A DNA stretch of 64,000 nucleotides. Origin: Prasinococcaceae sp. CCMP 1430. Lineage: Eukaryota; Prasinodermophyta; Palmophyllophyceae; Prasinococcales; Prasinococcaceae. Location: positions 460,342 to 524,341 of the forward strand of contig RQSC01000028.1 of assembly GCA_013416795.1 (NCBI GenBank), in the 5' to 3' direction. The position numbers and the translations under genes are program-made. The notes beneath the pieces are model-generated. The model did no database searches. It was not told the origin of the DNA and saw only the letters and a list, made by a program, of their open reading frames with translations. Positions 38,691 to 47,823 of the stretch are shown here, piece after piece (position 1 is the first letter of the stretch; every line of letters starts with the position of its first letter).

Positions 38691-40883
38691 TCACCGCATG
38701 CGCCTGTCGCCGCGCGTGGTGCTATTGTCAAGTATCGACAAGTCCACACGCCCGTGCCGTTCGAGGTCATCCGCTGAAGTGAGCAGGCGCTCGCCTTTGG
38801 CATCGGTGACACGCGCCCAAATGGTGAGGTCGTCCGCGTGCGTTGGCCACGTGGGAATTTCCACCGAGCGCACAATCCTGAACTCCTCTATCAGCCTACG
38901 CCTGAACTCGGGCGTGGCGGTCTCAGCTGGACCAGCGTGGTATTGGTGCGTTTTGTACACTTTGCTCCCGATCTGGGTGCCGTCGTCCCACTCGCCGACG
39001 TACACGACCGTGTCGCCCTTGTACGCGTCGAGGCACTCCTCGGCCATGCTATCGCCACCCGGCGGCCAGCACAGCAGCAGCGTGCGGTCCTCTACGTGCG
39101 CGAGGTCCTGCGGGGTGCCGCGCACCACGCGGCTGTGAGTTACCTGGTGCAGCTTTGTGCCTTTCCCAGTGACCGACATGGGCGAGCCATCGTCTACGTC
39201 CTGATCGTACGCGAGCACATCGAGTCCCTCGCGCCGCAGCAGGCCCGCCCAGTATCCTGTTCCGGCGCCCATCTCCACCAGCTTACCGTTCGGACATGCT
39301 GCTCGCACCGCCTCGATCGCGGCCGCACAGGGCACGCCGAAGGCATAGTGCGAGCACAGTGGCAATCGCACGCGGTCGTGGAAAGCGCGGGAGTCGGCGC
39401 TCACGCACACGTGCGCCTCGTCCTCCAACGAGCCGATCAAGCACAACGCCAGCCGCCCTCCTGCGCCGGGCACGTCGCGAGCGGTGCGATAGCGCACGCT
39501 CTCGCCGCCGCCGTCCCGGCCGGCGCTCTCGCCCGTGTGGTATGCGCGGCCCGTTTCACTGCACGCCGCCGGGCTGTCTGCCCAGCGCTCACGCTCAACC
39601 CGCTCCACCGCATGCTCTGTGCCTACTGCACCAACCCTGTCAACGTACGGCACAGTGAAGCCAACAGGGCACTCAGCGGTGATAGATCGCACTAACCATT
39701 CATAGTCGCCCATTGAGGCTCTATCGAGCCCCTTGGTGCTCACCACGCCCGAGGGGCGCATCGTGTCTTCCTCCAGGAAGCTCGCAAGTCCCATGAACGC
39801 GCGCAGCGCGTGCAGCTGCGGCTCGAGGTCCTTTTCATAGCGAATGGTGGTGCCAACCCGCGCGCCCACGCGCCCGCTGCGCCGCCCGCCGCCCGCAGAG
39901 GGTGTGGCGCTGTCGCTCGCGAGCTGCTGTTGCTCTCGCAGCACTGCGGTATAGCGTGCCTCCGCGCGATCGATGCGAGCCCTTGTCGCCCCCCACAGCC
40001 TCCTGCTCGCGGCCTCGTCACGCGCGCTGAGGGCTCTGGGCACAAACGCCGCCTGTGTCTCGTTTCCACCGGCGAGATTGAGCTCGGAGAGCTCTGTCGC
40101 CGCTGCTCGCGCGTCCAAAGCGGTGCGCTGCACGGCGCGCAGCTCGCCGAGATCCTCTTCGAATGCAGCCTTGCGCGCGCGCCACTTCCCGACGGAGGCG
40201 TCCCATTTGATAGCATTGGTGACGTCAGCGCGCGCGTCCACGAGCTGATGTAGCCGTCCGCGTGCCGCGCTGCGGTTGGCAGCGCTTGCACCGACGCCAG
40301 AGAACAGCGCGCAGCGGCGGCGCTCGTCAAAGCGACGCGCGTGCTCGGCCAACAGCCGCAGCTTCGCAGCCGCCACCACCGGGTTGTTGTCGATGGGTCG
40401 CGTGAGTTCCATCACCTCCCGCGGCATGAGTTTGCCCTTCGCTGCTAGCTTTGCGCGAGCCGCCTCATATCCCGCTTCGTACGCCTTCTCTTGTTCCTCG
40501 AGCTGCTCGAGCTGCTTCGAGTGCGACGCTGTCGCCTTCGCCGCCGCTCGCTCAGCCTTCAGCTTCTGCATCTTCTGAACCTCATCCTTGAGCTCGTAAA
40601 CGACCTTGGCGATGCGCCGAATGGCCGGTGCGTCGCCCGCTGCGCCCTTAATCCACTCAGCACGCGCACGGTTGGAGGCATCCAGCGCAGCCGAGTAGAG
40701 CGATTTGGCTCGCATGTCGTCCCCGACCTGGTAGGCAGCATTGCCGGCGGCACGCAGCGCATGGGGGTCACTCACTGACGCGAGCAGCGCGCTGTGGTCG
40801 AGCGTCGATTCACCCATGCGTGATGCCTTCCGCCGCGGGCGCACGAGAGAGCGCACGGGCTGTGTGTCGCTGGCAAGGCCCAT
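38691..40883 (-). CDS. Uncharacterised SAM-type methyltransferase with N-terminal helical region
   Basis: 730 codons from ATG 40883; a second ATG at 40817 is as likely. N-terminal residues ~38-80 look like one TPR unit (LRAAGNAAYQVGDDMRAKSL). About 300 residues of charged helix, partly coiled coil, follow. The C-terminal domain has PLCSHYAFGVPCAAAIEAV, then the SAM-binding GKLVEMGAGTGYWAGLLRRE (~540), DVLAYDQDVDDG, LLLCWPPGGDSMAEECL, and TVVYVGEWDDGT. This arrangement is known from uncharacterised methyltransferase-like proteins of protists. The substrate is unknown. No targeting sequence is obvious. It is head-to-head with the PRMT gene across 677 bp. Confidence 0.72.
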   Translation of the reverse strand: MGLASDTQPVRSLVRPRRKASRMGESTLDHSALLASVSDPHALRAAGNAAYQVGDDMRAKSLYSAALDASNRARAEWIKGAAGDAPAIRRIAKVVYELKDEVQKMQKLKAERAAAKATASHSKQLEQLEEQEKAYEAGYEAARAKLAAKGKLMPREVMELTRPIDNNPVVAAAKLRLLAEHARRFDERRRCALFSGVGASAANRSAARGRLHQLVDARADVTNAIKWDASVGKWRARKAAFEEDLGELRAVQRTALDARAAATELSELNLAGGNETQAAFVPRALSARDEAASRRLWGATRARIDRAEARYTAVLREQQQLASDSATPSAGGGRRSGRVGARVGTTIRYEKDLEPQLHALRAFMGLASFLEEDTMRPSGVVSTKGLDRASMGDYEWLVRSITAECPVGFTVPYVDRVGAVGTEHAVERVERERWADSPAACSETGRAYHTGESAGRDGGGESVRYRTARDVPGAGGRLALCLIGSLEDEAHVCVSADSRAFHDRVRLPLCSHYAFGVPCAAAIEAVRAACPNGKLVEMGAGTGYWAGLLRREGLDVLAYDQDVDDGSPMSVTGKGTKLHQVTHSRVVRGTPQDLAHVEDRTLLLCWPPGGDSMAEECLDAYKGDTVVYVGEWDDGTQIGSKVYKTHQYHAGPAETATPEFRRRLIEEFRIVRSVEIPTWPTHADDLTIWARVTDAKGERLLTSADDLERHGRVDLSILDNSTTRGDRRMR

Positions 40884-41560
40884 TGGGCGCGGCCACAGCG
40901 CCGGCCCGACCCCGGGCCGAAGGCGGCCACTCCAGAGTCAGCCGGGCCCGCCGCGAAAGGCGCTCTCTCTACCTGTTCCCCACCCCCACAACCCTTCACT
41001 CCCACCCTCCCACCCACAACCACACACACCACCACCTCCCACAGCGCTGCCTCGGCGCGCGGGCGCTTCGCAGCTCGGGCGGGCAGAGCGGCGGCTGTGT
41101 GTGTGGGGGGGAGTGGCGGCCCGCTCGAGAAACGGCCGCCCGGCGCGGGTGCGGGGGAACGGCCGGCCGCCACCGGAGCGCACCACTCGAAAAACGCCAT
41201 CAAAACAGGAGTCAAACCCTTCTCCGCGCCAACTAAAACCCTTAATACGCCAGGCGGCCGAAAGAAGATCATTCTGGAAGCGCTCGGACGCTGGCAACCT
41301 CAACTCGAGGATTTCGCGGCGCTGGGCACGCGCATGCCGTTTGATGGTGCCGCGTTCCCCCGTGCGGGTGGCGCGCGAAGTGGCACCGCGCCGAGGCGTA
41401 CGCAAGGGGGCGCGCGCGCGCCTCGCGGGCGGGGGCGCCGACTGACGGTGCGCGGACGGGGTGAGCGAGGAGCATGGGGGTGCGCGCGGGCACGGAGGGG
41501 CGGGGTCGGGGAGAGGGGTGCCAGAGGGCTGATTTCAGGCGTGCGCGGCGGCTTGGCGCC
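40884..41560. promoter_or_regulatory. Divergent spacer between two methyltransferase genes
   Basis: 677 bp with a C/A-rich pyrimidine stretch (40976-41040) and an AT-richer core (41200-41280). Two copies of the TTTGATGG word are oriented outward, one at 41193-41208 (minus) and one at 41337-41350 (plus). No conserved gene. Confidence 0.45.
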
Positions 41561-44500
41561 ATGTCCAAGAAGGCCAAGCGTGGGGTGAAGGGCGCCAAGA
41601 AGAGGCGCAAAGCGCAGCATGAGGAGGCCGCACCCGCGCCGATTGACGAAGGGACGGGGCTCGATGCGGACATCGGGCCCGACCAGTGGGCGGCCATGGG
41701 GACAGCGCCAGCCGACATCGCCGAGGACGTGAGCGCAGCGGGCAACTGGATTGGAGGCGCCGGCGAGAGCGCCTCAGCCGAGGCCGCCGAAACAGCTGAG
41801 GCCACCGCCGGCCGTGCAAGCGGTGGCCTTCAGTGCGGCACTGCGACCGACACCTGCACAGAGGCTTTTCACGACGCACATACCGATGCCAGTGTCGATG
41901 CCGGCGCGGACGCAGACGAATACCGATCCAGCCCATACGCCGAAGGCACCCAGCGGTACGACGACGGCGCGTATGGTGTAGACGGAGACGACGAGTACGA
42001 GGCGATGCTGAAGGACGAGATTGCCACGCGCAACGACGTGCGTCAGCGCCTTCTCGAGGCGCGACAGCGAGCATTCGATGACGACCCCGACTACCGCAAG
42101 CGCCCCCTCACGGTCCTGAACGCGGAGGCGGTTGCACTTCAGCGCGCCGGCGACAACCTCGGCGCGGTAGCCGCGTACGCCAAGGTCTTCAGGAAGATAC
42201 AGGAGGGCAACCTCACGCACCCGGAGCTCTTCGTGACGCACGGCAACCGCTCGAGCGCCTATCTGAAATTGAGGCTGTACGAGGAGGCGCTATGGGACGC
42301 CAACAAGTGTCAGGAGCTCGCAGAGAAAGCCTTCAACAAGGACAAGCGCACCAACACACTGGGGTGCTACGCTCGCGCGTTCGCGCGCAAGGGCTACGCG
42401 CTGATGGGCCTGCGCCGCTATCGCGCTGCGGCGGCCATCTTTGCGGACGGCCTCGCGCGCGATCCGGATAGCACGGAAATGAAGGAGGGGCTCGACCAGG
42501 CACAGCAGGGAGTGCTCAGCGACCTGCTGGAGGGCCGCGGGCTGGAGACGCTCGCTCTCCCTGCACCCGATCCCAAGAAGAAAATCACGTGGCTGCCGCG
42601 CTCCACCGCAATCCACAAGATCGAGGAGGGCCTCCCCACGTCACTGCTGACACCTTTCCAGGCGGACAACGACTACCACGTCAAAGACACCTACAACTAC
42701 GTCACAGTCCAATCGGATGTGCGCATGCCCAAACTCCACATGGAGTACCTGCGCGACGACGTGCGCGTGAGCGCGTTCGCTGATGCGATACAGCGCGCGG
42801 TGGAGGCATGTGCGGAAGAGGACATGGACGCGCGCGTACTGCTACTGCAGGGCGGGGCGGGCCTGCTCGCGATGGAGGCTCTGCGCGCCGGTGCGTACCA
42901 CGTGACGGTTTCCGAGCGCTGGCTGTACTTGGCGAGCGTATGCAAGGAGAATCTGCTCGCGAACGGCTACTCCGACGACTCGGTGCGCGTGGTGTACAAA
43001 CGCCCCACCGACCTGACTCTCCGCAAGGACCTTCCCGTCTTCGCCAACATCCTGGTGGCGGACGCGCTGGACGACGCGCTGCTCACGAGCGGCATCATTC
43101 CGGGTATGCGCCATGCGCTGCACAATCTGGTCACACCCGACTGCTACGTCATCCCGGCCAGCGCGACGGTTTTCGTGCAGGCGATCGAGATACAGACGCT
43201 CGAGGTGTGCGGCCTTGACGTGAGCGCTGTGAACAGGCACCGCTGGGCGCCCGCGTTCCGGTGCGGCACGCCGATCAAGGAGGGCGCGTACACACCGCTC
43301 TCGCAGCCCGCGCAGGCGTTTCACTTCGACTTCAAGATGCCCCCAGAGGAAGCAGAGCGTGTGACGCTCGACCTGCACTTTGAGACTCCGGGCATCTTCA
43401 ATGCGGTGCTCGTTTGGTACGAGCTGCGCTTGGACCAGAACACCACGCTGTGCACGGGTCCGCGCGCGCACGGCGGCTCGGGCCTGCACACGCTCCGCCC
43501 TGCTCTGCAGTACTTGGCGGGTGAAATCGTGGTGGATGACGGTATGGTGCTTCCGCTCATGTGCGAGCATAACACTGTGCGCCTGCGTTTCGACGTTGAG
43601 GCCGCCGAGTACATCAACTTGGCCATATCCAATGCCAACTTCCCGCCCGTTCAGTTCACCATGCTCACGGATACCCTCAAACACGAGGCGTACTACCGCG
43701 CAATCGGGCGTGCGGTTCAGCGCACCAAGGCAAAGAACCCCTTCGGCGAGTGCCACGTGGCCGACCTCGGCACTGGCGTGGGCGTGCATGCAATGATGGC
43801 CGCCAAGAGCGGCGCGACGTCAGTGACGGGTATCGAGTACCACGATGCTGTGGCCGACGTCGCCCGGCGCAACGTGGCTGCCAACGGACTCGGAGCGAAC
43901 GTGTCGATCGTGCAGCGCGACGTGGGGCTCGTGGAGCGCGGCAAGGGCGCGCGCCGCCAGGGTTGCAACATGGCCATCTTGGACATCTTCGATGCTGGCC
44001 TGATTGGCCACAAGGCGCTGTACATGATTGAGGTGGCCAAGCGCAACTTTTTGCAACCAGACACCACCGTGGTGCCACAGGCGGCGACTCTCTACTGCAT
44101 GGGCGTCGAGGTGATCACCTCCAAGGTGCGCGGCTTCGATATGAGCGCAATTAATAAGTACCGCTGGGATGACACCTACGAGACGCTCTTCATCGACGAC
44201 GTGCCGCATCGCCGCCTGACCAAACCCAAGAAAGTCTTCGAGTACTTCTTCGACGGGAAAAGGAAAGGGCGCTCGCGTGAGAACGTGCTCAAGCTGGAGG
44301 TCACGCAGAGTGGTATACTCAATGGCATAGTGATGTGGTATGACCTGCACCTTGACGACGAGGACTCGCTCACGACGGCGCCCGCGGGCATCGGCATGGG
44401 CGGGTACGTGATCAGCGCGGCGCCCAGAGTCGAGGGCGGCGAGGACGGGGAGCAAAACGCGGAGGCGAGTGAGGGGATGCGCGAGAGCGTGCCAGTGCGT

Positions 44501-45198
44501 GACATCACCACGGTACATGCGGCGGCCGACGGGGGAGATCCGGACGAGGAGGAGCCCCATCGCCACTACCACGGCCAGGCGCTGCAGTATCTTGAGCGCG
44601 CGGTCGGCGTATCCAAGGGCAAAAAGGTTACCGTGCTCGCCAAGCGCGTGGAAGACAAGGTGGCCTTTGCCTTGCGTGAAGGCGTGGGTGTGATGGTGTC
44701 CAAGTCGCCTTGGAAGATTGTGCTGGGGGGCGGCGCGTCTACCGAGAGCCCGCACTATCAGCGCGTGCACTATTGCGAACTGCTGGTGCGCGACTTCCTC
44801 ATGCGTCTGAAGGGCAAGCGCTTCCCGCCCATCGAGAAGGACATGAAAATGATCCTCGCCCACTGCGGGAACCTGTTTTTGGTAAGGGCGCGAGCACGCG
44901 TGCGCGTGCGCGAGCGGGTTCGCGAATAATAGTCTCTGACCTGCGCGCCCCGGACTGCACGTCGCAGGACCCCCGCTGTCTGCAAGATACATACCACGAC
45001 TTCTGCGTGATGTACGTCGGCGTTGACACCAGCGGTCAGGGAACGCTGAGAGCGCGCTTGCTCGATCCAGCACGACATTTTGCACGCACGGCCTCTCGGC
45101 GCGTGTGCCCTGACTTGGTCGCTAGCAATCTTAGCACATTCAAATGCATGCGCTGTGCTGACGCGACTGGCCGCACCGCCTCGCTCGGCGCGCTCTGA
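41561..45198 (+). CDS. PRMT9-like protein with TPRs and two arginine-methyltransferase modules
   Basis: Exons 41561..44881 and 44968..45198 (86-bp GT-AG intron, phase 0) encode about 1183 residues. An in-frame ATG at 41474 is also possible. Layout: basic start MSKKAKRGVKGAKKRRK, an acidic linker, TPR-like helices (~160-330, ALQRAGDNLGAVAAYAKVF), a first methyltransferase (~370-690, LLLQGGAGLLAMEALRAGA) and a second (~700-1080, CHVADLGTGVGVHAMMAAKS). Each is followed by a PRMT-type beta barrel. TPR plus tandem modules is the layout of PRMT9. The 'double-E' loop is altered in both: VADALDDALLTSGI in the first and ILDIFDAGLIGHKA in the second, so activity is uncertain. The second exon is supported by frame and splice sites only. 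Confidence 0.78.
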
Positions 45199-45490
45199 AA
45201 CAGGGAACACGTCTTTGCACAACACTGGCAAGAGTTCTCCCCGGGTGCAACCTACGATGCAGTCTCTAGCCGCCCGCTCTTTCTAGCGTAAACGCACACG
45301 CGCGAGTGCATTCATCCCCTCTACCTAATACTGACATCCGTTCAACAAATCTACACTGCGCGCGGCCGCTGGCTCGCTTGTCCCCCCGCCCCTTGTCGCG
45401 CGCTCGCCGCGTGCGCTCGGGGGCCGTGGTCAATCAGAGCACCTTTCATGGCTCCTAGTCCTAGCCTACCACATATGCTTGTCACTCTCC
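45199..45490. other. Convergent 3' spacer
   Basis: 292 bp between two stop codons. Nothing recognisable beyond AT-richer sequence at 45300-45350. Confidence 0.4.
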
Positions 45491-47326
45491 TCACACATCG
45501 GCCTTCTTGTCTTCTACGAGCTTCTTCATTGAGCTGCTCGACGAGACACCTCGTGTCGATTGGATGTAGCTGTTGTAGCTGTAGTGCATGCCTCCCAACA
45601 GGCCGATGCACACGCCAAGTACGTTAGGCGCGTAGATTGGCGCATCGGCTGGGAACATAACGAAACCGAGCGTGGTTGTCAGGACGTCCTTGATCTGGCC
45701 AGTGACTGAGGTGACCAGCGGGCTGTTAATGTTCGTGCACCTACAACATCGCCGGAGCGAGAGTGCATGCGAGGCACGCACGCACGCGTTGGCAGTTGTC
45801 AGCATTGGGTTCGCAGCCAATACGAATGCGCGCGCGCACGTGCACGCGACGCACCGGAAAATACACAGGTTCAGCAGGAAGGCCTGGCTGGCCGATAGAA
45901 TCAGAAAGGCGATGAACGACCCGTCGAACAGCCTCGGAAAGCTCTGCACGCGCTGCAGCTCGTCCGTAGCAACTGCCGTGTAAGCGAGCATGAGTGGCAT
46001 TGCCAACACGTTGTTGCACCACAGCAAGCCGGCGTCGGAGAGTCCCGTGGACGAACGCAACAGCTTGATGAGCAACAAATAGCACGCCGTGCTAACCACG
46101 AGGACGGACACCATCACGTAGCCTGGAAAGGTGTACATCAAGTCCGTCACGCCCGCGACGAGGCCGCCGAGCATCATGAGTGCGACGGAGACGACATTGG
46201 ACAGGCTGGGCGTCTTGTCCAACACGACGAACTCGCCCACCATCACCTGCGACCACGCCAGCGCGAGAGCGCGTGCAATGCACACGCGCGCGCGTTGGTG
46301 GTGGTCAGCATTGAGTGCGCAGTCAGTGCTGCAAGCGCGCACGCATACGTGTGGGTGACTTACCAGCATCGTGGTAGCTCGTCTGAACACGCTGAACATT
46401 GGCACGGACAGGTATCGGAGCGCAATCAAGCCGGACACGACATACACCCACCAGCAGATGGTGAGCGGCAGTACGCGCACGAGGGTTGACGCCGGTGGCA
46501 GCGGGTTGAAGTCCAGGAGGCGGTCGCCCGTGAGCACGCGCAGCAGCAGCATCAACACCAGCGTGAGCGAGAGCTGCAGCAGTGTGAGGACGCACGGGAA
46601 GGAGAACCCGTACCACGAGAACACCATCTTGTTGAAAATGGTGATACACATAGAGATGCTGCCATACGATAACGCGGCCAACAGCTTGGTGAGAGGGCTG
46701 TAGTGCACCAAGCGGGCGCTGGATATCGGGGTCTTCTTGGCGGGATCTGATGAGGAGGCCGAGAAGGCTGCGGCAAGAGCGGCAGCCTTTTCGGCTGCAG
46801 CGGCTGCCGCCTCCGCGAACGCCGCACCAGCCGGGGACTGATCAGGCTGATGCTCGCCCCTCTGCCGCTTGTGGTCGGGCAGAGGTTGCTCGGGCGGCGC
46901 GTGAGTCAAGTGGCCGCGCTCAGCATCAACGCGGCTGGTATCACCCGGCGTTGGCACAACGGAGCCGTTGACTCCACCACCTCGAGCGTCGCCTGTTGGC
47001 GGGCCTAGACGCGATGCCTCGGCCATGTCAGGAGCATCGGCTTCTTCTTGGCGATGACGGGAACCCCCTCCTCTGCGCTTCCTGCTGCTGCCGCCGCCGC
47101 CGCCACCCCTGCCAATACCGAAGAGGCCGCCCCGCGCACCACGAAAGAACGTGCCGGGGCCGTCCACGAGAGCTGCGTCAACTCCGGGGGGCTCCTGCCG
47201 CTCGTCCTTGACTCGAAGTGCCTCCTCATCGTCGTAAAGAGGGTTCACCGGCGAGCTGTCCCACTCGGGGGGCTCTCCGTCGGTTCCCGGCGTATAGTAC
47301 GGCGTGCCGTCGTGTCGCGCGCTCAT
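45491..47326 (-). CDS. Nucleotide-sugar transporter of the NST/TPT superfamily
   Basis: Exons 47326..46364, 46246..45855 and 45740..45491 (introns of 117 and 114 bp, GT-AG, both multiples of three) encode 534 residues. The N-terminal ~205 residues are hydrophilic and Gly/Pro-rich. Then about ten membrane helices: LLAALSYGSISMCITIFNKM, FSFPCVLTLLQLSLTLVLM, VLPLTICWWVYVVSGLIALR, MFSVFRRATTMLV|VMVGEF, ALMMLGGLVAGVTDL, and VMVSVLVVSTACYLLLIKLL. It closes with NINSPLVTSVTGQIKDVLTT. FRRATTM and the NSPL...GQIKD stretch fit the SLC35D/GDP-mannose transporter group. It is likely a Golgi antiporter of a nucleotide sugar; the sugar is not determinable. It may supply the Golgi glycosyltransferase encoded at 31.2-33 kb. 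Confidence 0.87.
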   Translation of the reverse strand: MSARHDGTPYYTPGTDGEPPEWDSSPVNPLYDDEEALRVKDERQEPPGVDAALVDGPGTFFRGARGGLFGIGRGGGGGGSSRKRRGGGSRHRQEEADAPDMAEASRLGPPTGDARGGGVNGSVVPTPGDTSRVDAERGHLTHAPPEQPLPDHKRQRGEHQPDQSPAGAAFAEAAAAAAEKAAALAAAFSASSSDPAKKTPISSARLVHYSPLTKLLAALSYGSISMCITIFNKMVFSWYGFSFPCVLTLLQLSLTLVLMLLLRVLTGDRLLDFNPLPPASTLVRVLPLTICWWVYVVSGLIALRYLSVPMFSVFRRATTMLVSHPHVCVRACSTDCALNADHHQRARVCIARALALAWSQVMVGEFVVLDKTPSLSNVVSVALMMLGGLVAGVTDLMYTFPGYVMVSVLVVSTACYLLLIKLLRSSTGLSDAGLLWCNNVLAMPLMLAYTAVATDELQRVQSFPRLFDGSFIAFLILSASQAFLLNLCIFRCVACTCARAFVLAANPMLTTANACVRASHALSLRRCCRCTNINSPLVTSVTGQIKDVLTTTLGFVMFPADAPIYAPNVLGVCIGLLGGMHYSYNSYIQSTRGVSSSSSMKKLVEDKKADV

Positions 47327-47823
47327 CCTCCCTTTGAGTCGCTACCACTCAGACGGGAGAGCGGGGTCCGCGAAGCGACCGTGCGCGCGCGCGCGCCCGC
47401 GCGCGGCCGGCGAAGCGCCGCTGTAGCGCAGGTGCGCAGCACGCGCGTGAGGCGCCGCTCTTTGGACGATCTCGAACGCGCGCCCGCCGCGCAGGCGGTC
47501 CAGCCCCGCGCGAGTACACACCGCCGGTGTGCCGCGCATGCGCTGTGGCGCGGGACGCAGGCGTCAACAGCCCCACGCGCGCGCGCACCGCCGCCGCCGA
47601 GGATCTGCTGAATGCGTTTTGAGCTGGCCCGGCTCCGACCGCCCAACGTTTCGTTTGTTTTCCACATGCGTTTTTTTGGGCCGATCAATTCGCACGCCCG
47701 AAAAATGGACTCGCAAACGCGGCATGACATTGAGGGCGTTGGGCGGAGGGTGGGACAAGAGCCACTTTACGGCCGCGCGCGCGCAAGGCTCGCACTGCAT
47801 CGGTCTCATGCGGGTGGCGGGGC
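47327..47823. other. Same-strand spacer between UTP4 and the transporter
   Basis: 497 bp. It holds the 5' flank of the transporter and the 3' flank of UTP4. It includes a GC-alternating tract near 47383-47402. No gene recognised. Confidence 0.4.
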
